Part shown: positions 21,671-35,469 of the stretch, in pieces
How positions within the stretch are numbered: position 1 is the first letter of the stretch
Layout: each line of letters starts with the position of its first letter
Origin: Neostapfia colusana
Taxonomy: Eukaryota > Streptophyta > Magnoliopsida > Poales > Poaceae
Length of the DNA: 64,000 nucleotides
NCBI GenBank assembly: GCA_030760725.1
Contig: JASWHV010000009.1
Coordinates: 89,764,780 to 89,828,779 of the forward strand
Direction of reading: 5' to 3'
Notes under the pieces: generated by a model
Told to the model about the DNA's origin: nothing
What the model saw: the letters and a program-made list of their open reading frames with translations, nothing else
Databases searched by the model: none
Position numbers and translations under genes: made by a program

Positions 21671-24600
21671 TGACAGGGGCCACGCCGCCCGTTCAATCAC
21701 GGAGACGTGCCACTCGCCCGAGAATCGCATTGGGTGGTGCCGTGTTGTGCGACACCCAACAGCACACATATAAGGAACAATGTATTACATAAAACAATAG
21801 CGGAAGTTTACAAATTTTTCTTTGCAAATAGTTTACATCAAGTAACTACCGCGGAAGTATATAAACAGCTCACGTTGAATAACTAAAGAGCACTCGAGAA
21901 GAGGTCCATCCCGCGGAGTCCTCTCGCTAGCAACACGAAGACAACAGCAGCGGCTGGGTCCTCCCTGTGTTAAACGACTCGGAAGTCTCCGAGTCTCACC
22001 AGACAACCTTCTTCTTAGCAGCGATATTAACCTGCAAAACCACTCATATAGCAAGCGTGAGCACATAGGATCAGCAATACTGATCCGTCTCTCCTAAACA
22101 AGAAACTCTACATGCACGACAGATTGCAATTAGGTTAGCTAGTTTTGCATAAAGGACTCGCCTAATGTAGATCCTTAACTTTCAGATTTTTAAGCCTCAT
22201 TATACAGACCTTGAGCCGAACAGCATCACAACTCCACAATCAAACAAGGAACGCTTTGTTGCGATGCTCCTTGCACAAAGTGAAAGTAAAGTTTAATGTG
22301 CCTATCTCTAATTCAGTCATGGTTGGAATACAAGTTACATCACAGCCTTATCAAGTTCAAAAGAAACCAGTTCAGTTCTTACTACGTCAAGACGCAGTGG
22401 GCAAGTATGCTCATATGACCGCGAGCGAGGTGATTCGAATCAGTACACGCCTGCACTACCAGAAACGTACACCCGTACTCCGAGTTTCCGGCAGCAACCT
22501 CGACTGACGTTGTACACGGCCACCTTTCCCAAGATCTTCCACACAGGACGCGGTCTAACTGCCCCGAGTCCGCAAGCTCCCTCAAGGTACATACCCACAG
22601 TGGTATGTTCTTGAGCGAGTTACCTCCTGCTACCCTGACGCCGAAAGCCTAAGATAGTTAGAAAAGTTCCAATGTGGATCTCCCAAGGTACATCGGTTTC
22701 CTGGGTCCCATATAGCCAGGTACCGGTACACAACTCAAACTTATCCAACAGGGCCAAGCACGGACGGGCCTTAACCGACACAGGCAGGGCTATACACGCA
22801 CGGTCCGCAGACTGCTGCATCTAAACCTCCCTGCCCGGTCTCCATTTCTTATGTGTGAACTTTTCTCATTGTTTCTATTCTTGACCCGATCTGAATAAAC
22901 CAGCCCTACACTCGCGAGTAGATTCCAACTACTCGACTTCTACCGGACCTTTCCTACTAACATTTAGCGTATCCAAATCCACTCGAGGAGGTGCTATTCT
23001 ACCCTTTCTCACTTAGATAGTTCTGGTCATGCAACTGGGTTTTCAATATCAACTAGACTTAATGCAATCAAACATTTCAAAGCTATGATCTCTAGAAATG
23101 GAAATACTTTATAAAACTGTTCAAATGCAAACCGGGGCTTGCCTGTTTTGCAGGTGACTAAGATTACAATCAGTTAGTGAAGATCACTTGGGGCTTGATC
23201 ACTCGGTTTCCTCCCTCCTTGATCTTCACTTCAATCCCTTCACACGTTCTCACGTAGATGCTACACGATATGAATATGCGTATGTACTTAATTGTAAAGA
23301 TTTTGCTAATAAGCTCTAATGACATGTTTAAAAACTGGAACTATATTTAAGAATTTAAAATGACACTGGTGCTAGTGGTTTCGGTTTGGGTGTAAGCATT
23401 ATGATCAAGTGGTAAGTGCTTTCTCCACTTGTGTGTTGATAACCTTAAGAGGTTGAACAGAACAGTGGTGATCCAGAGCTCCAATTGGGTTGCAAATTTT
23501 CATGTGAGTTCCATGTCACAATAAAGTCATATGGACCAAAAATTAGCACTTTTCATTGAGTGGTTTATTCAGAACAATTCTCTAAGCAATTAACAAAGAG
23601 GAATTAATTCTGAGGTAACACCCATGTTCATGTCAAACTTAGTGAACTACAATTTCAATTATAGTTCATAGAGCCTGCATGAGTTTTCCTAGGATTTTTG
23701 GAGCCAAGAATTGCCTAGAACAGAATTTCCAAGTTTCGGAAATTCTCTGAAAATGTTTCTTTATTCATTTGAACACCACAACTTAAAACCTGAATTCTCC
23801 TAATCAAATCAACTCCAAATGAGCTGAAATTTTTACAAGAGTTTAAGAACACCCTGAAGAATATTCTGGCAAACTTTGACGATTTTTGGATGAACCAGAC
23901 TCCCTCAAAAATTCTTTTTCTGAAAATATTTAAAGAATTTTCCAGAATTAAATAATGCCTTCATACAAATTGGGTTACATATTTAGATATAGATTTTCAA
24001 TATGAAACTAACCCAATTTGAATCACTAAATTTGGAGTTTCATGCAAAAGTTATGTCTTCTAAAGTTTGGGGAAAAATCTGGGATTTGAATTAATCGTGG
24101 AAATGTTTAAATCTGACTGTGGGTCTGGGGACACACGTGTCACTCGCTGGAACAAGCCACAAGGGGCCACGGTTTATTTCCCGCGCTGTCGCAGTTGATC
24201 CGAGCCCACAGAAGATTCAATCGATGTTTACCGTGCGACTGACGAGTGGGGCCGGCAGCTCCTTCGTCTACCTCCCGCCCCGGCGCGATAGCGCCGAGCT
24301 CGGCGGTTTTAAACTTCCCGGCAACCTCCCGAGCTACCACTCGCTGCTAGGCCCTATTTCCGTGCGATGAATACGATGGGAGGGTCTCCTCTGATTGGCG
24401 AAGCCCCCAACCCATCTCTCCATGGTGCAGCGGCTCGGGACATGTTTGGCGACGTCGCCCTGGCGCCCTAAGCCCTCCAAGCTTTGGTTTCCATGCCCTA
24501 GAGCATCGGTGGATGCTAGGGAAGGTCGACATGGGGGTGAAAAGGCTCGGGAATGGCTCTACCCTAGCTTTCATCGTGCGCCCGATGCTTCCTTGCGGCC

Positions 24601-25925
24601 ACCGTTGGAAAAGCTCGGAGTAGGCCTTCTACCGTGGGTTTCATGCTAAGGTTTGTGAAGAAGAAAGATTGGCCACCTAGTCTACCTCCTGTTTGTGAAT
24701 TTTCGTGGACTCTAAACAAGTATCGATCACGAATTTAAAACATTCTTACCCGCAGGTCCAATTACACCGGCCGGAAGAAAATTGCAAAATTCACCGTAGA
24801 TGATCCACCTTTCGGCTCAAGCTTCGGAGGTGAGCTGCGTGGATGTCGTGCGCGTCCAAAGGAGGTCTTTCTCGGCCGTGACACGCCCTGGGTGAGGCTG
24901 TCCACGAGAGCCGTCCGTGGTGGTTTCTTTCGGCCGCCGCGGGAACTCGGTGTTGTCGGTTTGTAGAGGCTGAGCTCACGTGGAAATGGTGTGAGGAGGT
25001 CGTGGGAAGTCCTGTGGTGCCGTTTTGCTGCTCAGCCGTGATTCACACGCAAGTTTGGAGGGTTGCTAGGGATCGAGAGAGCAGAGGCAATGGCTCGGTC
25101 GTTTTCTGCAGAAGGAAGAAGGAGCAGCGAGCGTCTTGGTGATATGGACGAAAGGAAACACGGTAGTGAGGGAAAAAGCACTGAGACACCTCTCCAGTGC
25201 GATGAAAATTGAGGAGGAGGTGGCGCTGGTTGCTGCTCGGTGTCACACAGGGGAGCTGCGGCTCTGCCTCGGTGAACCGCCTGAAGATGTGAAACAGAGA
25301 CTGCACTCTCAGATCTTTTTGCAATTTTAAGTCCGTCAATGACATGTGCGTCCCACAGTTCAGTACCTCCTTATCCCTCTCCAAAATATCTCCCAAATTT
25401 GTAAATGATGGAATTCAATGGTGGAGGGTCAAATCTGATGTGCATTTGGATAATTGGGCAAGTTTCATACAAATTCAAGTGGTTATTTGAATTCTTTGCA
25501 ATTTAAAGTCCATTTTGGAAAATGAGTTGTAAAAAATTTCAACAAATCATGAAACTCTGCATACCCACTAATTTGGAGCTAAGGAATTCAAATATGAAAT
25601 CTGATAAAACTTGGCTGCTGCAAATGAGATTTTTAGCACAACAGTTTGAATTTCATTGTGTTGCCCTCATTTGAATTTTTAGTTGAACAAACTTGTTCCA
25701 AAATCTGACTTTAGCTTTCTCACACATATGGGAACTTCCTACCTTGGTTTCAAATCCCTCTTGGGTTCCAAGTTTTCAAATAATTAATTGACTTGTGTGA
25801 AGAGAGCTCTCATGTGTGTTATCACGTGTGGAAAAAGGTTTTAACAAGTCCCATTTTTCATACATATGAAACTAACTTTTTTTAAACATGAGTTTCTTTG
25901 TATTCAAATTTTTGGGACCTTTATA
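21671..25925 (-). repeat. 3' LTR of Gyp-4 (4,255 bp)
   Basis: On the plus strand it runs from TGACAGGGGCC to GGGACCTTTATA. Read on the minus strand the start TATAAAGGTCCC is mutated from TG, as LTR-7 (TGTAAAGGTCCC) shows. It has the GC-AG splice sites of the other LTRs (23142 down to 22032; AACAG|GCAAGC and GTTTTGCAG|GT) but no open frame across them, and the perfect palindrome TGATTCGAATCA at 22431-22442. Confidence 0.88.
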
Positions 25926-25942
25926 TTCCTCCCCCCTTAAAA
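25926..25942 (-). promoter_or_regulatory. Polypurine tract of Gyp-4
   Basis: The plus strand reads TTCCTCCCCCCTTAAAA; the minus strand is a TTTTAAGGGGGGAGGAA tract like that of Gyp-3. Confidence 0.8.
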
Positions 25943-25998
25943 GGAATCTCGTCCCAAGATTACAAAAGAAGAACGAGACGGGAGGGTAATTACAAAGT

Positions 25999-27705
25999 TT
26001 ATGACAAAAGTTCCAGATAGTTCTTGTGGATGTAATCTTCGCTTTGCCACATCGCCTCTTCCGGGGTATGATTACTCCACAGGACTTTGTAAAATCTCAA
26101 AGTCCGGTTTCGGGTGATCCGGGTCTTTTCGTCGATAATCTGAATAGGCTGCTCGGTGTATGTAAGATCCGGCTTCAACTCGTCGATGTCTTCGGTGCAG
26201 ACAGCAGCGGTAAACTTGAGACACTTACGCAGCTGGGACACGTGAAATATTTCACGAATACCGGCAAGGCTTGCTGGTAGTTCCAGCCGGTAGGCTACAG
26301 TCCCCCACTTCTCCGTGATGGCAAACGGACCAATGAATCGGGGAGCAAGTTTCCCCTTGACCCCGAACTGATTAATCCCTTTTATCAGAGACACATGAAG
26401 ATACACGTGCTCTCCGACGTTGAAATGCAGCGGTCAACGCCTCTGATCCGTGTAGCTTTTCTGACGAGATTGAGCAGCTTTGAGGTTCTCTTGTATTATC
26501 CAAACTCTCTCTTCGGTTTCATTGACAAGATCAACCCCGAACATGACTCGTTCGCCGGACTCGCACCAATTCAATGGTGTACGGCACTTCCGGCCATATA
26601 GAGCTTCATATGGTGCCATTTTGATGCTTGTCTGATAACCATTGTTGTACGAGAACTCCGCCAACAGTAAGTGATCATCCCAGCTCCTAACGTGGTGGAT
26701 GGCACACGCTCTTAGCATATCTTCCAGTATTTGATTCACCCTCTCAGTTTGCCCATTGGTTTGAGGGTGATACGCGGAGCTTCGAATCAATTTTGTTCCC
26801 AAGGATGCGTGTAGCTTCTCCCTGAATCGGGCTACAAACAGCGATCCTCTGTCGAACAAAATGGTACGGGGAACTCCATGTAAGCACATGATCCGTGCTA
26901 TGTACAACTCCGCATATTGCTTTGCGTTGTATCTTGTATGCACAGGGATGAAGTGTGCTGATTTGGTTAACCAGTAAACAATTACCCAAATCGAATCATT
27001 GTTGTGGGAGGTCATCGGCAACCCGACGATGAAGTCCATACTCAGGTCTTCCCACTTCCATGTCGGTACTTGCAGTGGTTGCAACAGGCCCGACTTCTTC
27101 ACATGGTCGGCCTTGACTCTTCAACATGTATCACATTCTGAAACATACTTTGCAACTTCACATTTCATACGTGTCCACCAAAATTTCTTCTGGAGATCTT
27201 GGTACATCTTATTGCTGCCCGGATGAATGGAAAATTTGGACAAATGAGCTTCATCCAAAATTTTCTTCCGTAGTCCCATATCCCAGGGTACTACTATCCG
27301 TTCGTTGAACCACAACGTACCTTCATCGTCTTTCCGGAAGCACTTTGTCTCTCCGTTGTCTATTCTCTGCCGTATGTGAGTCATACCCTTGTCTTTTCGT
27401 TGAGCTTCAATAATCTCCTCTCGGATGGTAGGAATGAGAGCGAGATTATAGAGCGCTCCATATGGGATGACACGGAGGCTTGGTTCTTCATCATCCATTT
27501 CAGCAATATTCAAGTGATGGATATGCGCCTTACGACTGAGCGCATCGGCGACCACATTCGCCTTTCCTGGATGATAATGAATCTCAAGTTCATAATCTTT
27601 AATGAGCTCTAGCCATCTTCGTTGCTTCATGTTCAAGTCTTTCTGACTGAAGATGTACTTCAAGCTCTTGTGGTCGGTGTAGAGGTGTACAAGATTTCCG
27701 AGCAA
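25999..27705 (-). pseudogene. Gyp-4 RNase H end, integrase and chromodomain
   Basis: One frame with three stops. From 27705: TDHKSLKYIFSQ of RNase H and the integrase HHCC finger (HPGSNKMYQDL...CDTC), stop at 27121-27123. From 27102: catalytic core with MDFIVGLP, FDRGSLF (Ser before Asp replaced by Phe) and HPQTNGQTERVNQ, so the DDE residues remain; stop at 26434-26436. From 26406: the C-terminal domain and chromodomain (FYKVLWSNHTPEEAMWQSED) to 25999. RVIPYGALYNLALIPTIREEI also occurs in Gyp-3, confirming kinship. Confidence 0.9.
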
Positions 27706-28749
27706 TTAATGCCTCCGCATCTTCAAAGCAAGGACCACGGCAGCTAACTCAAGATCATGAGTTGGATAATGCTGCTCGTGATTTCTTAGTTGATGAGATC
27801 CATAAGCGACCACTTGTCCTTCTTGTATCAGCACGCAGCCAAGACCTATGCCCGATGAATCGCAATAAACGTCGAATGGCTTCGTCGTATCCGGCTGAGC
27901 AAGAACTGGGGCTGTTGTGAGATGCTTCACTAGAGTCTTGAAGGCTTGTTCACACGCAGGACCCCACATAAATCTGGTATTCTTCTTCAATAATTCCGTC
28001 ATCGGTTTAGCGATATTGAAGAAACCCGGAATGAACCTCCGGTAATAATCCGGTAAACAGAGGATGCTACGGATTTCATGCACTGACTTTGGTGACTCCC
28101 ATTTCTGTGCTTGGATAATCTTACTCGTATCTACAGCGATGCCCTCTGCTGAAATAATGTGTCCGAGAAACGGTACTTGATTAATCCAGAATTCACACTT
28201 GCTGAATTTTGCATAGAGCTGATGATCTCGAAATATTTGCCGCACAATATGCAGATGTTCAGCATGTTCTTCCTCTGACTTGGAGTACACGAAGATATCG
28301 TCAATGAAGACCACGACAAATTTATCCAACTCCGGCATGAACACTGAATTCATCAGGTACATAATGTGTGCTGGGGCGTTGGTCAAACCAAAAGACACAA
28401 CGAGATACTCATTAGTCCATATCTCGTTGAGAACGCCATCTTTGGAATATCTTCAGCCCGGATTTTAATCTGATGATATCCGGACCGAAGATCCATCTTC
28501 AAGAATACTTTAGCACCCACAAACTGATCGAAGAGCATATCAATGCGAGGTAGTGGATACTTGTTCTTGATGGTAACGGCGTTCAAAGGACGATAATCAA
28601 GACAAAGCCGTAGTGTTTCATCCTTCTTCTTGACAAACACCTGAACAACCCCAAGGTGACGAACTCGGTCGTATAAATCCCTTGCTCATTAGGTTATTCA
28701 GCTGTGTCTTCAATTCTGCCAGTTCATTGGGTGCCATCTTGTACGGCCT
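27706..28749 (-). pseudogene. Gyp-4 reverse transcriptase and RNase H
   Basis: The RT core (LCLDYRPLNAV, YPLPRIDMLF, DLRSGYHQ) spans 28640-28383. A frame change near 28390-28400 leads into SFGLTNAPAH, FIDDIFVYSK and the RNase H start (YCDSSGIGLG, DLELAAVVLALK), which closes at TAA 27706-27708 where TAC (RHYLLGN) is expected. Between 28749 and 28640 the frame has further stops. Confidence 0.88.
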
Positions 28750-30490
28750 TCATGATATCAGTGTTGTTCCCTGTATAAGTTCGATCTTGAACTCTACGTC
28801 TCGCTCGGGCGGCATGCCCGGTAAATCAACGGAAAACACATCCGCATACTCACGTACCACCGGAATGTCCTCTATCTTCACAGCTTCCGTGTGGTTCACT
28901 GTTGCAATCTGCTGCCGTCTGGCGCCCAGAACTAATATATGAAGACCGTGCTGTGGGGGGTTGAGCTCAACGGTCTTAGAGCTGATGTTAAGATCCGCAT
29001 TGTGGTAATTCAACCACGACATCCCCAAAATAATGTTGATCTTCAGACCCCTCATATATAATGAGATTCGTGGGGTATACTCTACCCCCCAAACAAAGAG
29101 GTGCTCAGGAGACAACCTCGCTTGTGTTACTGCTGCCCCCGGGCAAAGATATGAGGTATTGCCTCTTTGTATAAGCTGTTTGGAGCTGATGTTGAGCCAC
29201 AAAAGATTGGCTACTGAAGTTGTGTGTGGCACCAGAATAAAAGAGAATTAGTATTGGTAGCTGATTCAGAGAAAACATCCCTGCTAACGCGGTTTCTCCT
29301 TCCGGAACATCCTCAATCACTGTATAGTGAATACTGCCCCGTGTCTGCCCTCCTTTCTGCAGATTTAGGTACGGGTCGGAATATTGTAAATATGATGACC
29401 CGCAGCCTTGAATTCCCTCCGGACAATGTCTAGCATAATGGCCCATCCGCCAACAAGTGAAACACGGATGTCTCCCCGGTTCTTCATTGACTTGCGGATG
29501 GATGCTAGGTACACATGGCTGCAGCGATTGAGCACAAACCACCGTCTGATGCTGCTGCTGTGGAGGTGGTGCAAGTTGTGGTACTTGACCAGAAATCAAC
29601 CTCTGAGGAGTTGATCATACGGGTGGCCTCCATCTTTCACCGGATGGCGTTTGATATACCAAACGGTACTTCTGAGGCACATAACTTGTGCTGGCCTGCT
29701 CGATCTCACTCATTTTTCTTTTCTCAGCTTGCCACTCAAGTGTCGGCTTCTCTTGGATGAGAGCTGCATCGACCATGTCGGTGTAACTGCCGTTATTGTG
29801 CACGGACAACTTCTCCTGTAATATGGCGCTCAGGCCATGGAAGAATAAATCACACCGCGCCTCTTCTTTCGTCAAATATTCGGGAGCATATTGGGCCAAA
29901 ATGTTAAACCTTCTGACATACTCCAGGACACTCATGTCCCCTTGCTTCAAGCCCAAAAATTCCTCCCTCTTTGCCTTGACAATACCTAGTGGTATGTGAT
30001 GAGTACGAAAGGCTTCACAGAATTCACTCCATGTTACTTGATGGCCCTCTTGAATGGTGGCAAGATGGTCAACCCACCAGTTTCTGGCGGATCCATGGAG
30101 TTGCTGAGCAGCAAACATGGTCTTCTGATATTCATCACACTCGAATACTCCAAATTTGGACTCCATGACACGAAGCCATTGATCTGCTTCCACAGGTTTG
30201 GTGGCTTCAGTAAAAATTAGCGGTTGAGTCGCCAAGAAGTCCAGATAAGCGTTCCGAGGTGGAACGACTTGTTGCGTGTTCTGGAGTATGCCCTGCTGTA
30301 CCAAGGCTTGGAGTAAGCGTGTGTTCTCCTGAGTCGCTTTTTGGAGTAGCCTGGTGTTCTCCTGGTTATACTCGACGACACGAGTCATAAGATCCATCCA
30401 TCCCGTGGATGGTGGTTCCGACGGTAGAATAGAAGCATCACCGCCTCGGCGAGAACCCCCGTCCCTACTCCTAGAGCGAGTATGACCCAT
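28750..30490 (-). pseudogene. Gyp-4 gag and protease
   Basis: The gag start is taken as ATG 30490-30488 (MGHTRSRSRDGG), because the longer frame upstream is leader and TTTTTGCAG lies one base before this ATG. The capsid region (QPLIFTEATKPVEADQWL to FHGLSAILQEKL) is followed by TGA 29615-29617, then in the same frame the Gln/Pro linker, CCHC knuckle (CFTCWRMGHYARHC) and protease start, in which YSGATHN replaces DSGATHN (catalytic Asp to Tyr). A frameshift near 29130 moves the rest of the protease (NIILGMSWL) to the frame ending at 28750. Confidence 0.87.
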
Positions 30491-32018
30491 ACTGCAAAAA
30501 TATATTAGAGATGAGTTAAACATGAACTCAGCAGTATGTGAGACTAATGAAAACATGAATATGTCAAAACTTTATGAAAGCAGTAACAAAATCCATGTTT
30601 ACACAACTCCTTAGAGTAGGCATAGCTAAACAGCCTATCTGTACCGAACAGACCTTTATGCACTGAATACAGATTTTGATCTAGTGAACAGCATTTTCAT
30701 AACTTGAGTTGAATACCAAAGTTAAAATTAACTTCAATATATTTCCAACGAGTACTCATATGCCTCAAGATCATCTCTGGATCAAAATTTATGATTTTCC
30801 AAATTTGACAGAATTCCTGGATAAAATTTGCCAGCATCTCCTTTGTATGTGGCTCATTTATCACAGTTGTATATGCACATACAATAAGAATCTGAACAAA
30901 CCTTGAACTAAAATAATGTTACAAATTTCATAATCTTTCCAATGGTGTATCATAAGCTACTTAAGGATCTTTCTACAGAAAGTTATGACATAAAAACAGA
31001 ATGGTCCAGAGAGGTTTTGCTCCTGTCCTGGTTCTGGACAGTTAGCCTTCGACTGGACTTTCCACCAATTTAACTTGTGATTTTGCTCTGGAGGTCTACA
31101 AATAAGTTGTAGAGCACTTGAAAATATTTCCAGAACTGTATCATACACAGTAATTGGGTAAATATACTCAGAGTTATGCTCTGTCAAAGTCCAGCACGAA
31201 TTCCTGCCACAAACAGCGCACTCTGTTTTTGAAATCTTTGAAGCATAGTCATCCTCTCATTTGAATCTTAGCTCAAAATAAGAGTTCAGTAACTAATATT
31301 TATTTAAAACTTCTATTTTTAGTTGAAATTTAGATCATGAGTTATTTCTTTATAGGGAAGAGGTTATTACGTTCAGTACGGCGTCGATGCACCGTAAGAA
31401 GCATGTCGGTACTATGTAGCCTTACAAAAGAAAAATCCTAACCATATTATACCGGCATAATCATATCATAGGTGGCACTAAAACGGTCACATGCAAATGT
31501 ATTCTACTCGTACTACGGTTTCGTGGTTAAGCCTGCATTAGTCACACACAATCGTCAGGTTCGGCTGCACACAGAACCTGGTCCCAATACAGTTCGTACA
31601 CCCGTCCGTCATCACTCGCAAAGGTATTCTCAAGCCAAACATGCCTTGAGCTACGTGTTCATGTTACTAACCATGTGACGGGGTCACCCATACTTGCCTG
31701 TAGCACGCCAGGGAAGGGCGTTTCTCAAATACCCTAAACGACATGAAGAGTCGTAGAGGATACTAAAGTGGGCCGGGTTACCTGCCACCCGTGGGGCTCC
31801 ACCCTTCAGCTTCTGCGCACTGGTGGACAGCGGTTACGTGCACCCCATGAGACATAAAACGTCCTGAGATACACGATTTTCCAACATTGCAAATAAGTTA
31901 GGTTGCCACCTTCATATTAGGCTAATAGTAATCCTTATGTGGGACTAGTACCGTATCCTCACCGTAACCTAGATTTTTGTCGTAATACGATCCTTATTCC
32001 TTGCGCTATTATCAATGC
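30491..32018 (-). other. Gyp-4 untranslated leader
   Basis: About 1.5 kb between the primer-binding site and gag. The part 31380-32018 resembles the reverse complement of the Gyp-3 leader start (39405-40030). No ORF0-like frame is seen. The gag ATG sits one base after ATATTTTTGCAG, a good 3' splice site. Confidence 0.7.
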
Positions 32019-32031
32019 GGCTCTGATACCA
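32019..32031 (-). promoter_or_regulatory. Primer-binding site of Gyp-4
   Basis: Minus strand TGGTATCAGAGCC, complementary to the 3' end of initiator tRNA-Met, three bases from the LTR end at 32035. Confidence 0.85.
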
Positions 32032-32034
32032 TGC

Positions 32035-35000
32035 TGACAGGGGCCACGGCGCCCGTTCAATCACGGGGACGTGCCACTCACCCGGGAATCGCATTGGGTG
32101 GTGCCGTGTTGTGCGGCACCCGACAGCACACATATAAGGAACAATGTATTACATAAAACAATAGCGGAAGTTTACAAATTTTTCTTTGCAAATAGTTTAC
32201 ATCAAGTAGCTACAGCGGAAGTCTATAAACAGCTCACATTAAATAACTAAAGAGCACTCGAGAAGAGGTCCAGCCCGCAGACTCCTCTCGCTAGCAACAC
32301 GAACACAGCAGCAGCGGCTGGGTCCTCCCTGTGTTAAATGACTCGGAAGTCTCCGAGTCTCACTGGACAACCTTCTTCTTAGCAGCGATGTTAACCTGCA
32401 AAATCACACATATAGCAAGCGTGAGCACATAGGCTCACCAAAACTGATCCATCTCTCCTAAACAAGAAACTCTACATGCACGACGGGTTGCAATTAGGTT
32501 AGCTAGTTTTGCATAAAGGACTCGCCTAATGTAGATCCTTAACTTTCAGATTTTTAAGCCTCATTGTACAGACCTTGAGCCGAACAGCATCGCAACTCAA
32601 CAATCAAATAAGAAATGTTTTTTGCAATGCTCCTTGCACAAAGTGAAAGTAAAGTTTAATGAGCCTCTCTCTAATTCAATCGAGGTTGCAATACAAGTTA
32701 CATCATAGCCTTATTAAGTTCAAAAGAAAACCAGTTCAGTTCTTACTACATCAAGATGCAGTGGGCAAGTATGCTCATATGACCGCGGGTGACGGTGATT
32801 CGAATCAGTACACGCACGGACTACACGACACGTACACCCGTACTCCAAGTTACCGGCAGCAACCTCGACTGACATTGTATGCGGCCACCTTTCCCAAGAC
32901 CTTCCACACAGGACGTGGTCTAACTGCCCCGAGTATGCAAGCTCCCTCAAGGTACACACCGGCAGTGGTATGTTCTTGAGAAAGTTACCTCCTGCTACCC
33001 TGACGCCGAAAGCCTAAGACAGTTAGAAAAGTTCCAATGTGGATCTCCCAAGGTACATCGGTTTCCTGGGTCCCATATAGCCAGTATGCGCCCAGTACAC
33101 AACTCAAACCTTTCCAACAGGGCCATGCACGGACGGGCCTTAACCGACACAGGCAGGGCTATGCACGCACGGTCCGCAGCCTGCTGCATCTAAACCTCCC
33201 TGCCCAGTCTTCATTTCTTATGTGTGAACTTTTCTCATTGTTTCTATTCTTGACCCGATCCGAATAAACCAGCCCTAAACTTGCGAGTAGATTCCAACTA
33301 CTCGACTTCTACCAGACCTTTCCTACTAACATTTAGTGTAGCCAAATCCACTCGAGGAGGTGCTATTCTACCCTTTCTCTCTTAGGTAGTTCTTGTCATG
33401 CAACTGGGTTTTCAATATCAACTAGACTTACTGCAATCAAACATTTCAAAGCTATGATCTCTAGAAATGGAAATAGTTTATAAAACTGTTCAAATGCAAA
33501 CCGGGGCTTGCCTGTTTTGCAGGTGACTAAGATTACAATCAGTTAGTGAAGATCACTTGGGGCTTGATCACTCGCTTTCCTCCCTCCTTGATCTTCACTT
33601 CAATCCCTTCACACGTTCTAAGGTAGATGCTACACGATATGAATATGCATATGTATTTAATTGTAAAGCTTTTGCTAATAAGGTATGATGACAAGTTTAA
33701 AAACTGGAACTCTGTTTAAGAATTTAAAATGATACTGGTGCTAGTGGTTTAGGTTTGGGTTTAAGCGCTATGATCAAGTGGTAAGTGCTTTCTCCACTTG
33801 TGTGTTGATCACCTTAAGAGGTTGAACAGAACAGTGGTGATCCAGAGCTCCAATGGGGTTGCAAATTTTCATGTGAGTTCCTTGTAACAAGATAGTCATC
33901 TGGACCAAAAATTAGCACTTTTCATTGAGTGGTTTATTCAGAACAATTCTCTAGGCAATTAAGCAAAGATGAATTAATTCTGAGGTAACACCCATGTTCA
34001 TGTCAAACTTAGTGAACTACAATTTCAATTATAGTTCATAGAGACTGCATGAGGTTTCCTAGGATTTTTGGAGCCAAGAATTGCCCAGAACTGAATTTCC
34101 ATGTTTCGGAAATTCTCTGAAAATGTTTCTGTATTCATTTGAACACAGCAACTTAAAACCTGAATTCTCCTAACCAAATCAACTCCAAGTGAGCTGAAAG
34201 TTTTACAGGAGTTTAAGAACATCCTAAAGAATATTATGGCAAAATTTGAGAATTTTTGGATGAACCAAACTCCCTCAAAAATTCTTTTGCTGAAAAGATT
34301 TAAAGAATTTTCCAGAATTAATACTGCCTTTCATACAAATTGGGTTGCATATTTGGATAGAGCGTTTCAATCTGAAACTAGCCCAATTTGAATCACTAAA
34401 TTTGGAGTTTCCTAGCAAAAGTTATGCTCTTCTAAAGTTTGGTGAAAATCTGGGATTTCAATTAATCGTGAAAATGTTTAAATCTGACTGTGGGTCCGGG
34501 GACACACGTGTCACTCGCTGGAACAAGCCACACAGGGCCACAGGTTTATTTCCCGCGCTGTCGCAGTTCATCCGAGCCCACAGAAGATCCAATCGCTGTT
34601 TACCGTGCGACTGACGAGTGGGGCCGGCAGCTCCGTCGTCTACCTCCCGCCCCCGCGCGATAGCGCCGCCAAGCTTGCCAGAGCTCGATGGTTTTCAACT
34701 TCCCGGCCACCTCCTGAGCTACCACTCACCGCTAGGCCCTAATTCCATGCGAGGAATACGGTGGGAGTGTCTCCTCTGATTGGCGAAGCCCCCAACCCAT
34801 CTCTCCACGGTGCAGCGGCTCGGGACATGTTCAGCAACGTCGCCCCGACGCCCTAAGCCCTCCAAGCTTCAGTTTCCAAGCCCTAGAGCACCGGTGGATG
34901 CTAGGGAAGGTCGAAACGGGGGTGAAAAGGCTCGGGAATGGCTCTACCCTAGCTTTCATCGTGCGCCCGAAGCTTCCCATTGCGGCCGCCATCGGAACAG

Positions 35001-35425
35001 CTCGGAGTAGGCCTTCTACCGTGAGTTTCATGCTAAGGTTTGTGAAGAAGAAAGATTGGCCACCTAGTCTAGCTCCTGTGTGTGAATTTTCATGACCTCT
35101 AAACAAGTATCGATCACGAATTTAAAACTTTCTTACCTGCGGGTCCGTTTACACCGGCCGGAAGAAAATTGCAAAATTCACCGTCGATGATCCACCTTTT
35201 GGCTCAAGCTTCGGAGGTGAACTGCTTGGATGTCGTGCGCGTCCAAAGGAGGTCTTGCTCGTCTGTGAGATGCCCTGGGTGAGGCTGTCCACGAGAGCCG
35301 TCGGTGGTGGTTTCTTTCGGCCGCAGCGGGAACTCGGTGTTCTCGGTTTGTGGAGGCTGAGCTCACGTGGAAATGGTGTGAGGAGGTCGTGGGAAGTCCT
35401 GTGGTGCCGTTTTGCTGCTCAGCCG
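32035..35425 (-). repeat. 5' LTR of Gyp-4, truncated (3,391 bp)
   Basis: It aligns with 21671-25038 of the left LTR and then stops after CTGCTCAGCCG. The missing part is the 5' portion of the LTR, so the first ~885 bp are gone. GC-AG splice sites are at 33511 and 32396, and the palindrome TGATTCGAATCA is at 32796-32807. Confidence 0.88.
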
Positions 35426-35469
35426 AGGCTCATACACTGAGAGAGCATACTTGAAGTGTTCATCACCAA
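35426..35469. other. Filler DNA at the Gyp-4/Gyp-3 junction
   Basis: Forty-four bases join the broken Gyp-4 LTR to the Gyp-3 LTR, which lacks its first 24 bp. The last part, TTGAAGTGTTCATCACC, repeats the first bases of the Gyp-3 LTR that follow. Templated filler of this kind is typical of end-joining repair of a deletion. Confidence 0.6.

Larger units (their letters stand above)
21671..35425 (-). mobile_element. Gyp-4: Ty3/gypsy chromovirus, decayed, 5' end deleted
   Basis: Two related LTRs face a gag-pol on the minus strand. The primer-binding site is at the right-hand LTR and the polypurine tract at the left-hand one, so the 5' end is on the right. The left LTR is complete (4,255 bp). The right LTR stops at 35425 and lacks about 885 bp of its 5' end. 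No ORF0 is evident. Proteins resemble Gyp-3 and Gyp-5 more than Gyp-1 and Gyp-2. It inserted in Gyp-5 RNase H; the target duplication cannot be checked because the other end is gone. Confidence 0.9.
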